Below are positions 12,258-23,930 of a stretch of DNA of 64,000 nucleotides, in pieces (the stretch's first letter is position 1; each line of letters starts with the position of its first letter). Position numbers and translations under genes: made by a program. The DNA is from Ditylenchus dipsaci (lineage: Eukaryota; Nematoda; Chromadorea; Rhabditida; Anguinidae). The stretch spans positions 62,001-126,000 of the forward strand of contig SADC01000024.1 of the NCBI GenBank assembly GCA_004194705.1, in the 5' to 3' direction. The notes beneath the pieces were generated by a model. The model did no database searches and was not told where the DNA came from. It worked only from the letters and a program-made list of their open reading frames with translations.

Positions 12258-12769
12258 TAGGGTTGTCGAGTACTCGAAATTTTCGAGTACTCGACTCGAA
12301 ATCTTTTCAATACTCGCAATTTTCGAGTACTCGACTCGATATTCGAAACTCGAAATTTTCGAGTACTCGACTCGACCCGATACTCGAAATCGAAAAATTT
12401 CGAATAATACTCGAAATTATTCGATTTCCAATAGAATTTTTGTCGAAATTTAGGTCAAAAATTTAATCATGTGAAGTTGGTAAGGCATAATAAAGCCATA
12501 AAAAAGAAAAAATTTGGTCCTCGAGCACATTTTTAATTATTTAATTCTATACTTCAAACTCAAAAATTTTCGAGTACTTGACTCGATGCTCGAAACTCGA
12601 AATTTTCGAGTCGAGTACTCGACTCGGTATTCGAAACTCGAAATTTTCGAGTACTCGACTCGATATTCGAAAACTCGAAATTTTCGAGTACTCGACTCGA
12701 CACTCGAAACTCGAAAAATTCGAATAATACTCGAATTACTCGATTCGAGTACTCGACTCGACAACCCTA
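12258..12769. mobile_element. hAT element with CGAGTACTCGA array ends
   Basis: TAGGGTTGTCGAGTACTCG...CGAGTCGACAACCCTA is flanked by a perfect 8-bp duplication CTCAGAAC (12250-12257, 12770-12777). Both ends consist of palindromic CGAGTACTCGACTCGATATT-type units of about 30 bp. There is no transposase. It inserted next to a relative of the MULE-type MITE found in RPB1 (12778-12990). Confidence 0.85.
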
Positions 12770-12777
12770 CTCAGAAC

Positions 12778-12990
12778 CTACTCCGGAGTGGCCAAAAGGC
12801 AAAAATAACTGGTTATTTGGGGTTTACTAAAGGGGGTGAACTTTTTTACGAAAAAGCGATTGAACGGATCAGAATTTAAGTCCGGTGGGCTTTATCGCTC
12901 ATAATTTTACACTAATCTATTCTAAACCACCTCAATCTATCCCAAACCGCACAATTTAAGCGATTAAGCCCGTCGGATTCACCCGTCCAT
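12778..12990. repeat. Half copy of the foldback MITE seen in RPB1
   Basis: Shares the GGAGTGGCCAnAAG, GGTTTACTAAAGGGGG and ...GGATCnGAATTT...GTCCGnTGGGC segments with 29928-30661, in the same order. Only one arm is clear. From 13000 to 13120 I see nothing further. Confidence 0.6.
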
Positions 12991-13126
12991 TCACTCCATG
13001 AACAATAAGCTTATCCTTAGTTTGTATTTTTACAAAAAGGGTAATGTTGCAGTTGTATTGCTTTTTTTATATGCTTTTTTTGTCAATCCATCACCTAATC
13101 GCCCTTATTTTCTCATGTTGTTGTCC

Positions 13127-13950
13127 ACCTGGTTCATTTAGGTGGTCCACTTGAATCATGGAGGTCTCTAGCTAGTCAAAAAATTCAGCCCACTAAAACT
13201 ACTCAAATTGTAGATATGTTCATTAAAACTGCTAGATACATAAAATATCTCATATTCAGGTGGTTTAGATAAACTGACAAACTTGACAAAGTGGACACTC
13301 ATATGAACCAAGTGGATATCCACGTGGTGTGGTTGGTGTTGCATCTCCCTTATTGAATTTTATACCACGTATTCACTGTAAACCTCTAAAAAGTGGACAA
13401 TTGTTCCCTGTTGATATTTGAAGGCATTCTTACCCTGTTCAGATAATAGAGACAACAGCTATTTGACTTCAAAATTATCGGGCTACAACCAACTTTATTT
13501 TTCATTCTTTTGATCCAAGTGGACGACCATTTGGTTTAGTTAATGCATAGATTATCCAGTAGAACTAAAGTTGGATCATAAATTTTAAAAGTTCTTTACA
13601 AGACAAAAATATTACTACCCAGGACCACTTAACTACCTGAGTACAACAAACCAAGTGGTCATACACTTGAAGCAAAAATTTTTTACGTTTTTCATGTTCC
13701 GAAACCTGTTTTCTGGACCAATTCGGGTATGCTGAAGATGGTTTGATGATATTAGAATAAGGTTTTGTATGGTATTTTTAAGTTATTGGGAAATAATTGA
13801 TTTTACCAAAACTCGAAAATACCTTACAAAACGAAATTTCACCACTATCAAACCATCTTCAGCATGCCCGAATAAGTCCTGAAACAGGTCTTGGAATCCA
13901 AAAAAGTAAAAAATTTGCTTCAAGTGGACGACCACTTGGTTTGGTTGGTT
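13127..13950. repeat. Region of repeated CAAGTGGACGACCACTTGG palindromes
   Basis: The palindromic motif CCAAGTGGTCGTCCACTTGG or halves of it recur about eight times. A clear foldback lies at 13649-13944, whose arms carry GCTGAAGATGGTTTGA. Related foldbacks are at 36576-36905 and, as a half, 42650-42770. Confidence 0.65.
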
Positions 13951-14079
13951 CAGACTAGGAAATTTAAATGCCCGCAAAACTTTTCAAAATGCACGAATTG
14001 AAAAGTGTGGACTATTTCGTGTGTGACAAATTCGCTATGGATCAGTTCGGTGTGGCTCAATTCGCCTAACGCCCGTAAA

Positions 14080-14345
14080 TGAATATACACCTGGACGAGG
14101 GATACCTACTATAATTGTGGGGATCGGTTCAGTGAACTCAAAATTTTGATATTATCAAGCCTAATTCACCACACGATTTAACTTGATAGCATGGTTTGTT
14201 TATGATTTATATTTTTTTTAATTTTCAGGTTATCCAGGTGAACATACACCTGACCAAAAAGTACCTACCCTGGATTTCGGGGTTCGGGTGGTGGAAATCG
14301 CAGTTTTGGTCTTATCAAACAGGATTTACCACACAATTTCACGTC
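14080..14345. repeat. Diverged direct duplication
   Basis: Two copies of a segment of about 160 bp share TACACCTGnnCnAnnnGTACCTAC and TATCAAnCnnGATTnACCACAC. A third related trace is near 37050. No gene seen from 13950 to 14400. Confidence 0.45.
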
Positions 14346-14416
14346 AAAAATAAGGGTTTAAATGTGGTATGTTGACTGTGACTTTTAAAAGATTACTTCT
14401 GCTACTTTTTTTGGGG

Positions 14417-14540
14417 CAAAGCTTTTTTCCGCCGCTAAAATACTTTTTTTGCTGCTAAAAAGCTTTTTTTGCCGCTAAAAAGCTTTTTTTCGCCGCTAAA
14501 AAGCTTTTTTTCGCCGCTAAAAAGCTTCTTTTTGCCGCTA
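14417..14540. repeat. Tandem array of CGCCGCTAAAAAGCTTTTT units
   Basis: About six units of 17-20 bp follow GGGGCAAAGCTTTTTT, which matches the terminus of the MITE at 39533. It lies immediately downstream of the truncated MULE gene and is probably the terminal repeat of that element. Confidence 0.65.
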
Positions 14541-14699
14541 ACTTTACAGTGGCCTATTTGTTTTTCTGCATCGCTCTATTCCATGTGTCTTATGGTTATT
14601 TTGAGTTCTAAGTACCACCCTGGCATTCGTTTTATGGTTTTCACGACACCTTTTCTAAAAAAACAATGTTTTATCTTTTCCGTTCTAGATATCTCACAC

Positions 14700-15540
14700 A
14701 GCTACATCTAAATTATCTATCGACATCGACCACCCGCAGAAATTGTTCGGTCCCCATCACCCATCATTGTCTTCGGCTTGTAGCCATTGCCAGCAATTGC
14801 TTTCATAAAGGCTTCATACCCCCACTTGTCCTCGTTAGAAGAGAGAGCTATATATGTTCCAAAGTATTTGCGATCACCACAAGCCAGCAACCTAAGTATA
14901 CAAATAAAAGCAATGTGCTTCACAAAAAAATTCACATACAAAGATTGGGAATCCAAGCCATGTCAATTTATACGTAGCATCACTTGAAGTATACCGGAAT
15001 CATGCTGTAGATTGTCCAATCTTGTAGTTGTCCAGGTCATGCAAAAGTGCTCTTCTTCGTTGATCACAGTAACATCGAAGCTTATCACATAGGGCTCATT
15101 TTCATCATCTGGAAGTACACGGTGCTGCTCTGCATACTTTTGAAGATCCTGGATTGACAGAATGCGGTCTTGCTGCTCTCGATATTTGAAGTTTTTGATT
15201 TGCAATAGACTTGGAGGAGGCAATGCATTACGCCCACGGCGGCTGTCCTATAAAAAACGAGTTAAAGTGATTTACACCACTACCTAGTCAATGATCTTAC
15301 GGAAATCATCTGCTGCAATAAATACGGGCTCAAGATCATATTGCAACGAATCACCCGCTTGTCCATATTCAGCAATTGACCAGTCTGCAGAGGTTTGTGA
15401 TCATGGGCTCCTTTGCTCTTCTCGACGATAACCTTCAGCGAATCTTAGGGAAAACGAACACGTAGCTTCGCGTTGCATCTGTAGCTTTTCTTTTTTGCAT
15501 AGGCGCAAATGTAGTTGTCAGCAGGGTACTGCAGGAGGTA
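14700..15540 (-). CDS. MULE transposase fragment with FLYWCH-like finger
   Basis: Reading the minus strand from about 15540, the order is as follows. A C...C..H.H finger comes first (YICAYAKKKSYRCNAKLRV then HDH). A linker containing SLLQIKNFKYREQQDRI follows. Then comes HFCMTWTTTRL, then DATYKLTWLGFPIF, the first catalytic Asp block of Mutator-like transposases. The last blocks are YFGTYIALSSNEDKWGYEAF and KPKTMMGDGDRTISA, the second Asp block. The C-terminal part with the catalytic Glu is missing beyond 14715. Two introns are visible, and one base must be added near 14984 to join the TTTRL and DATYKL blocks. The family assignment is secure from motif order. The copy is truncated and probably dead. 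Confidence 0.75.
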
Positions 15541-15716
15541 TAATTATCACTAAATTTATACCTAAATAATACCTTTTTGGTATAAAAAGTATTGTTTTTA
15601 TACCTATAGGTATGGGTATAAATTTATACCTCCTATACCTAGGTATTATTTTATACCCAAGGTATGAGTATAAATTTATACCTCGTATACCTAGGTATTA
15701 TTTTATACCTAAATAC
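15540..15716. repeat. Palindromic TATACCTAGGTAT array
   Basis: TTTATACCTNNTATACCTAGGTATTATTTTATACC repeats about three times, with further GGTATAAA/TTTATACC half-sites. Purely AT-rich and self-complementary. No coding. Confidence 0.8.
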
Positions 15717-16066
15717 CTCTCATTTTCTTTCTGGTAATTTCGTATCTGTTAGAAGTAATCGACTCAATGAAACGTGCAGCAAAAGACGAGTGAATCGAAG
15801 TCCTGCTGTCGTTGGAGCCCTCACATTAAAGGTATAATTAAATAATGTATAAATAATATGATGAACCAAAATTACGACCACAGGGGGGACCAAAGCAAAA
15901 AAGTAAAATTTTTTCAAAAAAAATTTCCAGTAAGATGGAGAAAAGAAAAATGCCCATCAAGAAAAAATAATTATGAAAAACAGAATGCCGAAATTTTGCT
16001 TTTAAAAAAGTTATAGCCATTTCAAATCCGCCGTAATATTTGGGACACGGTAAAATATAAATACCG

Positions 16067-16140
16067 TGAATGTTCTAATAGAGCCGCCTCTCCAATAGAG
16101 TCCCCCTTCCTAATAGAGCCCCCTTCTAGAACCCCCTCTA
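16067..16140. repeat. Single end of the CTAATAGAGCCC family
   Basis: TACCGTGAATGTTCTAATAGAGCC is followed by repeated TCTAATAGAGCCCCC units of 15-17 bp. Only one end is found; related to the CCGTATTTCCTCTAATAAG MITEs. Confidence 0.5.
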
Positions 16141-16379
16141 TATAAATATAATAAAATGATCACCGTATTGATCATTGATTCAATTGTAGGGCATCTCTAC
16201 CGCTTTTTTGAAGCTTGTGAGACGATCAGCAGGGCGCAGATCTTGAAGTTAATATGTGGATCCAAATTGAATACTTTTCGTTTGAAAAGATCTCTTTCAT
16301 CTACGTCTAGTGAAGACTTTTGCAAGGATGTTCACACCAAAAAAAAACCAAAAAAAGCTTTGCCCCTTTTTTGTACCGG

Positions 16380-16436
16380 AGGCGAATTGTCCCGGGAGGC
16401 GAATTGTCCCGGAGGCGAATTGTCCTGGAGGCGAAT
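16380..16436. repeat. Array of GGAGGCGAATTGTCCC units
   Basis: Four copies of a 16-bp unit, adjacent to the left end of the segmental duplication. Another member of the short-unit array class. Confidence 0.75.
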
Positions 16437-16439
16437 AGG

Positions 16440-17490
16440 ATTTTTATGTGCTGCAAACATTTTTTGCTTCACATGCATCCTTCGTAATACAATTTGTATA
16501 ATAATTGGTATTCTTGATAACAATTTTACGAAAAGTGCATGTGGAGCAGAAAAAATATTTGCTGCAAATAAAAGTCTTTTTTGGAGCAAAAAATATATTC
16601 TTTTTGCAGCATGGAAAAGCTTGCCCACTAAAAATTATGTTGTTCAAGCACAATTGTAAGTGCTAGCCACAAGCGCACAAGTCAAATTTAGTAACTGATC
16701 GATAACTTATAAATCATCCGAAAAGCGGACAAAAATAAAAATAAGTTGAAAAAAAATTAGAAACGCTTGAACTGTGGTTTGAACTTGTTGATTTGAACTT
16801 TTTATTGACCCTCCTTTATTAAAAGCTGGCTCAAGTTAGTACCACCTTCTCACCAAATTAATTATTTCCGCACTAAATCGTAAAAAACGAGTATTTCTCG
16901 GCGTTCTTTGAATTTTAAAATCTGTCTTTTGATCATCATGTAGCCCTGAATCTCTAGTTTCTGATGAGCTATAAACTGACCTCCTGTTTTCAGAAAAACT
17001 TGAGAAATACCCGTTTTTTTAACAACTCCTGCTTTTTGTGAAAGGGAATTTCTCGAGTTTTCTGAATAACAAGGAGTCAGTTGATAGCTCATCAAAAACT
17101 AGAGATTCAGGGCTGCATGATGATCGGAAGAAAGAAATTTATAATTTAAAAAATACCGAGAAATACTCGTTTTCACGATTTGATGGGAGAAATAATTAAT
17201 TTGGTGGGTGAAATACTTAACTAACTACTTATAGCCATGAAATGCTGTTGGTATTGAGATGCCTTCAGAATCTTTTAAAAAAATGTGCGCGGTACAGTTA
17301 CCACACGGCAGAACCTGAAAAATTAGACACAGAAAATTCAAATTTTGTATATAGAGTACAGTAAAACTTGTATAAAATGAGCCCGAGCAGTCGCGTTTAT
17401 CCGTCTTTTTTCCGGACCAAATTCGTTATGAGTTAAAGAAAGATAAATGCTGCTAGTCTTACGCGGTACTTGTCAATAGTGTGCGGCGCC
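16440..17490. repeat. Segmental duplication, copy without the Helitron
   Basis: Matches 39597-39647 plus 40936-41845 nearly base for base, including GCTTCACATGCATCCTTCGT and TTGGTATTCTTGATAACAAT. It preserves the uninterrupted insertion site AATACAA^TTTGTATA at 16492/16493. A foldback (16930-17140) lies inside. Nothing recognisable lies between 17490 and 18480. Confidence 0.85.
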
Positions 17491-18485
17491 GTAAGTGATT
17501 GTGCGCATCTCTATTAGAGATTCTCTAACGCAAACTCAAAGCCTTTCCAATAGGCTTTTTGAACCCAGTGAATTTCTTCCTCATCATTACCCCTAACTAT
17601 AAAGCTGAAGCCACAGGATTTTTACACGCACCGGTAACATTCGTCCTTTTTACAAGACCCGGACATGATTGATCGCAGTACATTATTGGTCGGTTTGCCA
17701 ACGCCTGACGCTATTGTTCTTTATACTACTTGTACACTAATGTCCGTGACCAAGTCTCACCTGGGGTTTTTTTATTTAATACCTAAATAATTTTATTTAA
17801 TACCTAGTCTATGCATTAGCTGTTTCATCGATTTATAAAAGTCGAATTTTCTTGAATTAGAGCCCAAATTTTCTCCTAGAAAACTCATAGGGTAGAGACC
17901 TAACTAGCGCACGTAAAAGAATTTTTTTTTGATCTTTGATTAAAAATTATCGATTTTTAAAAGGAAAAGTTTTAAAAGCACTTCTGGTACCAAAATCTCT
18001 TTTTGAATCCGAATCCGTTGAGATCAGATCAAAATAATTCTTGTGCGCAGAAACAGTGCTATTTGGATTATATCAGATAGAAATTTCGCACCACTTAGCT
18101 ACTTTGAACTTAGCTACTTTAAAGAATATATCAGCGCATAAGCATCATTTTGATATGATTTTAACGGATTCGAGTTCACGAAGTGATTTTGATAATAAGG
18201 GTGACTTTTAAAACTTTCTCTTAAAAATCGATTAATTTACCATCACAAATCGAAAAAAAAAATTCATGCACGGGCTCGAGTTGGCTATTTCCGGCTTATA
18301 GAAGCGCTTATATCGCTCAAATGAAACTTAAAGACTCTTTTTTATTTGGTCATTGCTTTTTTTAGAATTCATATGCCTATCCAGCGCTATGTTAAGTGAG
18401 ACTTGCGCTATTCGCGTCATTTTTTGCAAGCTACATGTATGTTATCTACTTTCAATCGCGAGCGAATCTTCCTAAAATCCAGTAG

Positions 18486-19388
18486 TTATTTTTTTTCGTA
18501 CATGTGTCGTGTTTTTGTATTTTGGGTGCTCTTATTCAAGAATACTCTTTAGGTCGGATCGTTGAGCGTCAAGCATTTTTATATGGTTCTATTTCTTATG
18601 ATTCCCTCGCTGGACTAAAATCGTATAAGTTGAGGCGTGTCGAAGAAACTGCTTGCTTGATGGGTGCCAATATTATTGCGCGTTTCTTTTTGCTTTGCGA
18701 AGATCTTTGTGGTTGTCGTGTCGAGGCTGCTCACTCCAAATCCATCAGATGTAGAATTCTGCCTGTACTTCCTGACTTTCTGGATCACAGTAGCCGACCT
18801 TGGTTACGACATTATGGCATTACTTACGTTTTGATTTTCACAGCTTATTTGTCTTTTCCAGGACATCAAACAAGAAGAGTCTATGTCCAAGGCGCAGAAA
18901 ATACGAGTTGGTTATTTTCAGACTTTAAAGATGTTAAATTATGTAGATCGGTCCATTTTGTTTTTCTGATGCAGTATTTTTGCAAAGACTGGTTTATCTT
19001 AGAGGATCAAACATCACAATCCCCATTAGACTATAGCTGTCACTCAATAAGGTTATGTGCAAATCTTCTCCATTTAAGCCAAAAATTTCGATATGGTTTG
19101 CCAACTTTTTCATCTTTATCTTTCAAGTGTGCATAATTTCAGAAAAATACTGAACTCAATGGAGCACGTTGTGAACTTTTTAAAAGTGATTACTGCAGAC
19201 CTGATAAATTATTTCTTCAACCGCCCTACTTTCATTGGCCCTATGTTCCTTCCGCCAGAAAAAGAAAAGAAGTTCTTTTATTTCTTGAGGCAGATGACTG
19301 CAATAATCTACTTTTTACGACTAAACTTCACGCTGAGGTCCTCGTACCACAAATGGACAAATTTCTAAATGCAAGTTTTGTTAAACAA
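18486..19388 (+). other. Long open frame with one internal stop; possible gene
   Basis: One forward frame is open from 18486 to a TAA at 19134-19136, then stays open for about 83 more codons to 19388. That is about 294 codons with a single stop in AT-rich DNA. The second part contains PPYFHWPYVPSARKRKEVLL and LFLEADDCNNLLFTTKLH. A typical 47-nt intron (gtttgcc...tttcag) could span the stop, but its phase does not fit cleanly. A second frame is also open across 18669-18835 and is strongly hydrophobic. I do not recognise a family and cannot tell which frame is real. Confidence 0.3.
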
Positions 19389-19937
19389 TAAGCTGATGTG
19401 AAAACATGGTCTTAAAGATCTAGCTACATTCAAAGATTTTATATAACGAGAAAAAAAATTTAAGCCTTGTAAGTTTTATTGCAGGTAAAACACACGGACC
19501 TGCCGAAAAATTCAGTATTCGGATAGCTGGGCCTCTTTATTTTAAAATTTTTAGTAAAGTTTGATAAAGACACCAAAAAATTTTATGCTCTACATTGAAT
19601 CGGAAAACTTTTTTGCGTTACCCCAGATTTTGGAAAAATCTGCATTTAAAGTGGCATGCCCGTTCATTTTAAAAAGTAAAGGCGGGGACCCGCAATTTTC
19701 TGAATCGTCCCTTGTTCACTTGTTTTGCATAAAATCTAATACTAATGACCTTATGCTACTTTTAGACTAGCCAGAAAACTTTAAAAAATCTATACGAGAA
19801 CGCATGTAAAAACCTTCGAGAAAGAAAATAACTGCTGGTACCCCCCCTCCCCTTCCCCCACTTTTTCTCCATGTCACGCACGGGCATGTCCTTTAAAAAG
19901 AAAAGTTTTATTGAGATATCTTTATAATTCCTTTAAG

Positions 19938-20123
19938 GCACTCGAAGCCAAAGTCAATGTTTTGGAAACAGATGCAAGAGACATGAGACGCGATGCAGAA
20001 AACATGAGACGCGATGCAGAAAACATGAGACGCGATCGAGAAAACATGAGACGCGATGCAGAAAACATGAGACGCGATGCAAGAGACATGAGACGCAGGA
20101 TCGCTTTTCTAGAGACGCAATGA
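19938..20123 (+). CDS. Heptad-repeat coiled-coil exon (gene fragment)
   Basis: After a ctttaag acceptor, the exon reads ALEAKVNVLET, then six copies of a 7-residue repeat of the form D-A-[ER]-[ND]-M-R-R encoded by a 21-bp DNA repeat, then RIAFLETQ and a TGA. The repeat unit equals one coiled-coil heptad and stays in frame throughout, as expected of a selected coiled coil. Upstream exons are not identified, and the function is unknown. Confidence 0.4.
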   Translation, partial: ALEAKVNVLETDARDMRRDAENMRRDAENMRRDRENMRRDAENMRRDARDMRRRIAFLETQ

Positions 20124-20562
20124 TCCATTCAACAAAATTAAAATGTAAGAGCTTTTTTATTCTCTCGAGATTTCTATTAGCTGGTCTTGTTTACAAGTGA
20201 TGTGTTGACGTGTAACCAGTATATTACAGCTGATCACTTTTCGATATTTTTTTGCTGCATTAGAGAAGCTCGCTTAGTCAAAAAACACTAAATTAATATT
20301 ACCTAATCTGATTATGATGTTACCAGGTTTCTGTTCATAATGCACGATCGGTTATTGATAAGAACTTAAAGAAAACTCTAACCCGAGTTCACCGAAAACT
20401 ACGAAAACCGTTGTGCGCAAAACACAGATAAAATTATCTGACCGATAAATTTATCTGTCAGATAAAAATCAAACTTTTTTGTCTCACAGATAAAATTTAT
20501 CTGTCAGATAAATTTTTAAAAACCGAAAACCGAAAATTTGACGAGTGACCTGTACGGACACG

Positions 20563-21533
20563 GACATAATTTCGTCGCGCCAAATTTCGTCGCGCCCGAA
20601 ATTTCGTCGCGCCCAAAATTTCGTCGCGCCAAAATTTCGTCGTGGACAAAATTTCGTCGCGCCCCAAAATTTCGTCGCGCCGAATTTGTCGTGGACAAAA
20701 TTTCGTCGCGCCAAAATTTCGTCTCATACATTTTTTCGTTCTTAAAAATTATTTTGCAGTCTCAGTTATTATTCTCGTATACATCGACCTTATTCGGGAC
20801 ACGCCCATTTCCCCTCAAAGGACGTTTCCTCTCAAGGACGTTTCCCCTCAAAGGACGTTTCCCCTCAAAGTTCCCCTCAATTTTTTTTGCAATTTTCTTC
20901 GAGTTACCCATATCTGGAGTCGCGCAAGTGACGCGTCAATTTTTTCGCTCTTCTTTTTTTGCGCTCTGCTTTTGCACTCTCGTTTTTATTAATATTTTTT
21001 TCAGGTGCGCTAGCAATCGACAGCATGAGCATACCCCCAAAGGGTCAGCCCTTATCCAGACCATGTACCCACAAAGGGGCTTCCTATTGAATTAGGTTGC
21101 CTGCCGAAGGCAGGCAGGTAGAAAGAGAAGAATCTGAGGGAGCTTCGAGGAAAACGTTCTTTGAGGGGAAACGGGAAAACTCCCTGTGTTTCGAACGTGT
21201 TAATCAATCAAAACCCGGTTTTACTCTTCACAAAATAAAAAATTGAGCACCGAAGAAGCAATAGAAGGTAGAACTCTACGAAGGGGTTGATGAATACGAG
21301 AATACTAACTGAGACTGCAAAATAATTTTTAAGAACGAAAAAATGTATGGGACGAAATTTTGGGCGCGACGAAATTTTGTCCACGACGAAATTTTGGGCG
21401 CGACGAAATTTTGGGCGCGACGAAATTTTGGGCGCGACGAAATTTTTGTCCACGACGAAATTTTGGCGCGACGAAATTTTGGGCGCGACGAAATTTTGGG
21501 CGCGACGAAATTTTGGCGCGACGAAATTATGTC
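20563..21533. mobile_element. Array-TIR element, AATTTCGTCGCGCCC unit
   Basis: The arms begin GACATAATTTCGTCGCGCC and end GGCGCGACGAAATTATGTC. Each contains about ten tandem copies of a 16-17 bp unit, with occasional CGTGGACAAAATTTCGT variants. The homology continues inward through CATTTTTTCGTTCTTAAAAA and TGCAGTCTCAGTTA. The interior (20770-21300) includes short repeats of CCCCTCAAAGGACGTTT and no recognisable gene. No clear target duplication is found. Confidence 0.75.
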
Positions 21534-21914
21534 ACGTACGAGGGTAGGCGAGGTAGAGTAGGTGGGTTAGTAGGTAGGGTGAATGTTTTACCCGAACAAC
21601 GGAGATAGTATCCGAAACACTAATGTTCCCAAACGACATAGGCCTCGATAGGCGCCTGCAGACCCTAGTATCTCATACTTCTCTAAAAACCATAAAGAAA
21701 TAAAAACGCACACTCCATTTTATTCACTTGACTCGATAATAGACAAGATAACAACGCATAATAAATTATTCAACTTCTCCCAGTTAAAGAAAAGAAAAAT
21801 TGATCTACAAGGACAGCATAGTAATGAATCAAGGAATAAAACTATCGACGAAACACAAGTGTCGATGAATAGCAATCGGCGAAATATAAGTGTCGATAAA
21901 CGAACAATCGACAA

Positions 21915-22110
21915 AATACAAGTGCGATGAGTTTTGCAAGCGATAAGTTGCTTTTGGCGATGAGTTTTGCCATCGATGAGTTTTGCCGGCGATGAGTTTT
22001 GCAAGCGATGAGTTTCTTTTGGCGATGAGTTTTGTTGGCGATAAGTTTGCAGCGATGAGTTTTGCATCGATAAATTTTTATTGTCGATGACTGTTGCATC
22101 GATGGATTGA
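21915..22110. repeat. Array of GGCGATGAGTTTTGC units
   Basis: About ten units of 15-17 bp with variants such as ATCGATGAGTTTTGCC. Upstream, sparser GTCGATAAACGA units continue to about 21845. No inverted partner was found, so it may be one end of a larger element. Confidence 0.75.
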
Positions 22111-22504
22111 CCTGTACCCAGTTTAATACAGTTGCGGACAATTGATTGGCGTCAGCACATATATTTTTCTATCTTGTTGATTTTGAACGTAAATATAAAT
22201 GTTTTTCGAAAAACCAAATACACGGTTTTGTATAGCTCTTCAAGGGCTACAAAACTGTCATTACACTTTTCTAAAAAAAAAATTTTCTTGGTTGTTTTGG
22301 GCAACTTTTAAGAGCGTTGCATTTTTTTGCCGACAATTGATCTGCGTCAGAAAGTTTTGTCAGAAAGTTGCATTTTTCTTCAAGAGTCTCGCTCGGATTA
22401 TGTCTAAGGGAAGTGAGTGCGCGCATCTCTAACCAACCTGTTCGCTGCTGGCGCGATTTCTAAAAGCAATTAACAAATGTAATAGTTAATGTATAGAACC
22501 TCAG

Positions 22505-22575
22505 TGTATTGAATAGGTGTATCGAATCGTGGATGTATCGAATCAGTGTATCGAATCGCCGGTGTATCGAATCGG
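22505..22575. repeat. Array of GTGTATCGAATCGG units
   Basis: Five copies of a 13-16 bp unit. No partner nearby. Confidence 0.75.
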
Positions 22576-22625
22576 TGGTATATCACGAACTGTGGCGTTG
22601 CCGCATAGCTTTTTCTTGTTTCTAA

Positions 22626-23347
22626 AGGCGCATACACAATGAGGAGGCTGTTTGCAGATGCTTAAACGGACTACTCACTAAGAATCCGCGAAACAGAATC
22701 CTCACTTTTTACTGTTTTCCCAAATTGTTCAGTTGGTGTGGTTTTTTTTATTTTCCAGTTGCTTTTTCAGCTTCTCACATCATATAGTTGAGGTTCAGGG
22801 CTATCAAACGAGCTATTGACTGATAAATATTGCTTCAAAAACTCAGATAAAATTTTAAGACTCTGCCCAAGAATCCTAATTCGAATTCGAGTGCGGATGC
22901 TTGGGCGGAGTCTTTCTTTTTAAACTTAATTTTTTCAACAACATCTAACGTATCGATAGCTCATCTTGTAGCCCTGAATCTTAGCTACAAGATGGCGATA
23001 ACAGAATGATTTTTGAAACAATAAAAAAAAATTATGCCATTTCCATGTGACAAATCGGATTTAGCATCCGCAAACGGTAAAATTGCGACTCGCTACAAAT
23101 TGTGGCTCGCTACAGTTTTGAATTTTTTTAATTTTATTTTTTTGACTGTTTTTTGCATGTTATTTTAACTTTTTTTAACTTAGGCCTTAGGCTTAGGCAA
23201 GAGTAAGCCAGCGCACGTTAGGCAGGACTCAACGTGTGCCCAGACTGAGCACTGAAAAGCGCCAATTTGAAAAAACTGTAGCGAGTCACAATTTGTAGCG
23301 AGTCGAATGTCAGTCCCGCAAACAGCCTCCTCATTGTGAATGCGCCT
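22626..23347. mobile_element. TAA-flanked MITE, AGGCGCATACACAATGAGG
   Basis: Ends AGGCGCATACACAATGAGGA and TCCTCATTGTGAATGCGCCT, flanked by TAA (22623-22625, 23348-23350). Same family as 6793-7377. The interior repeats CGACTCGCTACAAATTGTGG in opposite orientations. Confidence 0.75.
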
Positions 23348-23784
23348 TAATACTATATAGGAGATTGGCGAAAACATACCATTGGCAAAATGATCTCATT
23401 GGCAAAAGTTTCGGAGCAGTTCTAGCATACACCCTTCACTAAAGTCTGGTATACACCCTTCAGTCAAATTAGCTTGGGGGACCAAGGCAATTTTTTTAAA
23501 TTTTTTAATTTAATGTACAGGGTGTCCAAAAAAAATCCCTACACTTCAAGGGCACCGTACGACCATTTTTTTATTTTCACTTTTTCTTGAACGATATGTC
23601 ATTTTGTAGCCCTGGAAATTCTCTATCAAAGGGTATAAAACATTGACCCTACTTGGATATACCCCCCCCCCCCCAAATCAACTTTTTTTAAAAGTGTTTC
23701 CAAACACCTTATATCGACCTAAAATGCATCAGAAGTTCAAAAAAGACATTATTTTTAACTTCTGGTCAATAAAAAAGGGCAAAC

Positions 23785-23930
23785 TTTTTTTTGTCACAGA
23801 TTCACTTCTTTTTGTCACAGATTCACTTTTTTCTGTCACAGATTTGATTTGTCACAGATTCACTTTTTTCTGTCACAGATTCACTTTTTTTTGTCACAGA
23901 TTCACTTTTTTTTGTCACAGATTTCTCATT
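23785..23930. repeat. Array of TTTTTCTGTCACAGATTCAC units
   Basis: Seven units of about 18-20 bp. Several GGGGGACCAAGG motifs flank it at 23475, 23955, 24087 and 24130. No gene is supported between 23350 and 24590. Confidence 0.75.

Noticed and set aside
19141..19388. Possible beta-galactosidase C-terminus (YVPSARKRKEVLLFLEADD)
   Set aside because: Only a loose resemblance to the VP...NE-LLE block, with no supporting neighbouring motifs.
20484..21608. Overlapping Arg/Phe-rich frames
   Set aside because: Shadows of the AATTTCGTCGCGCC arrays.
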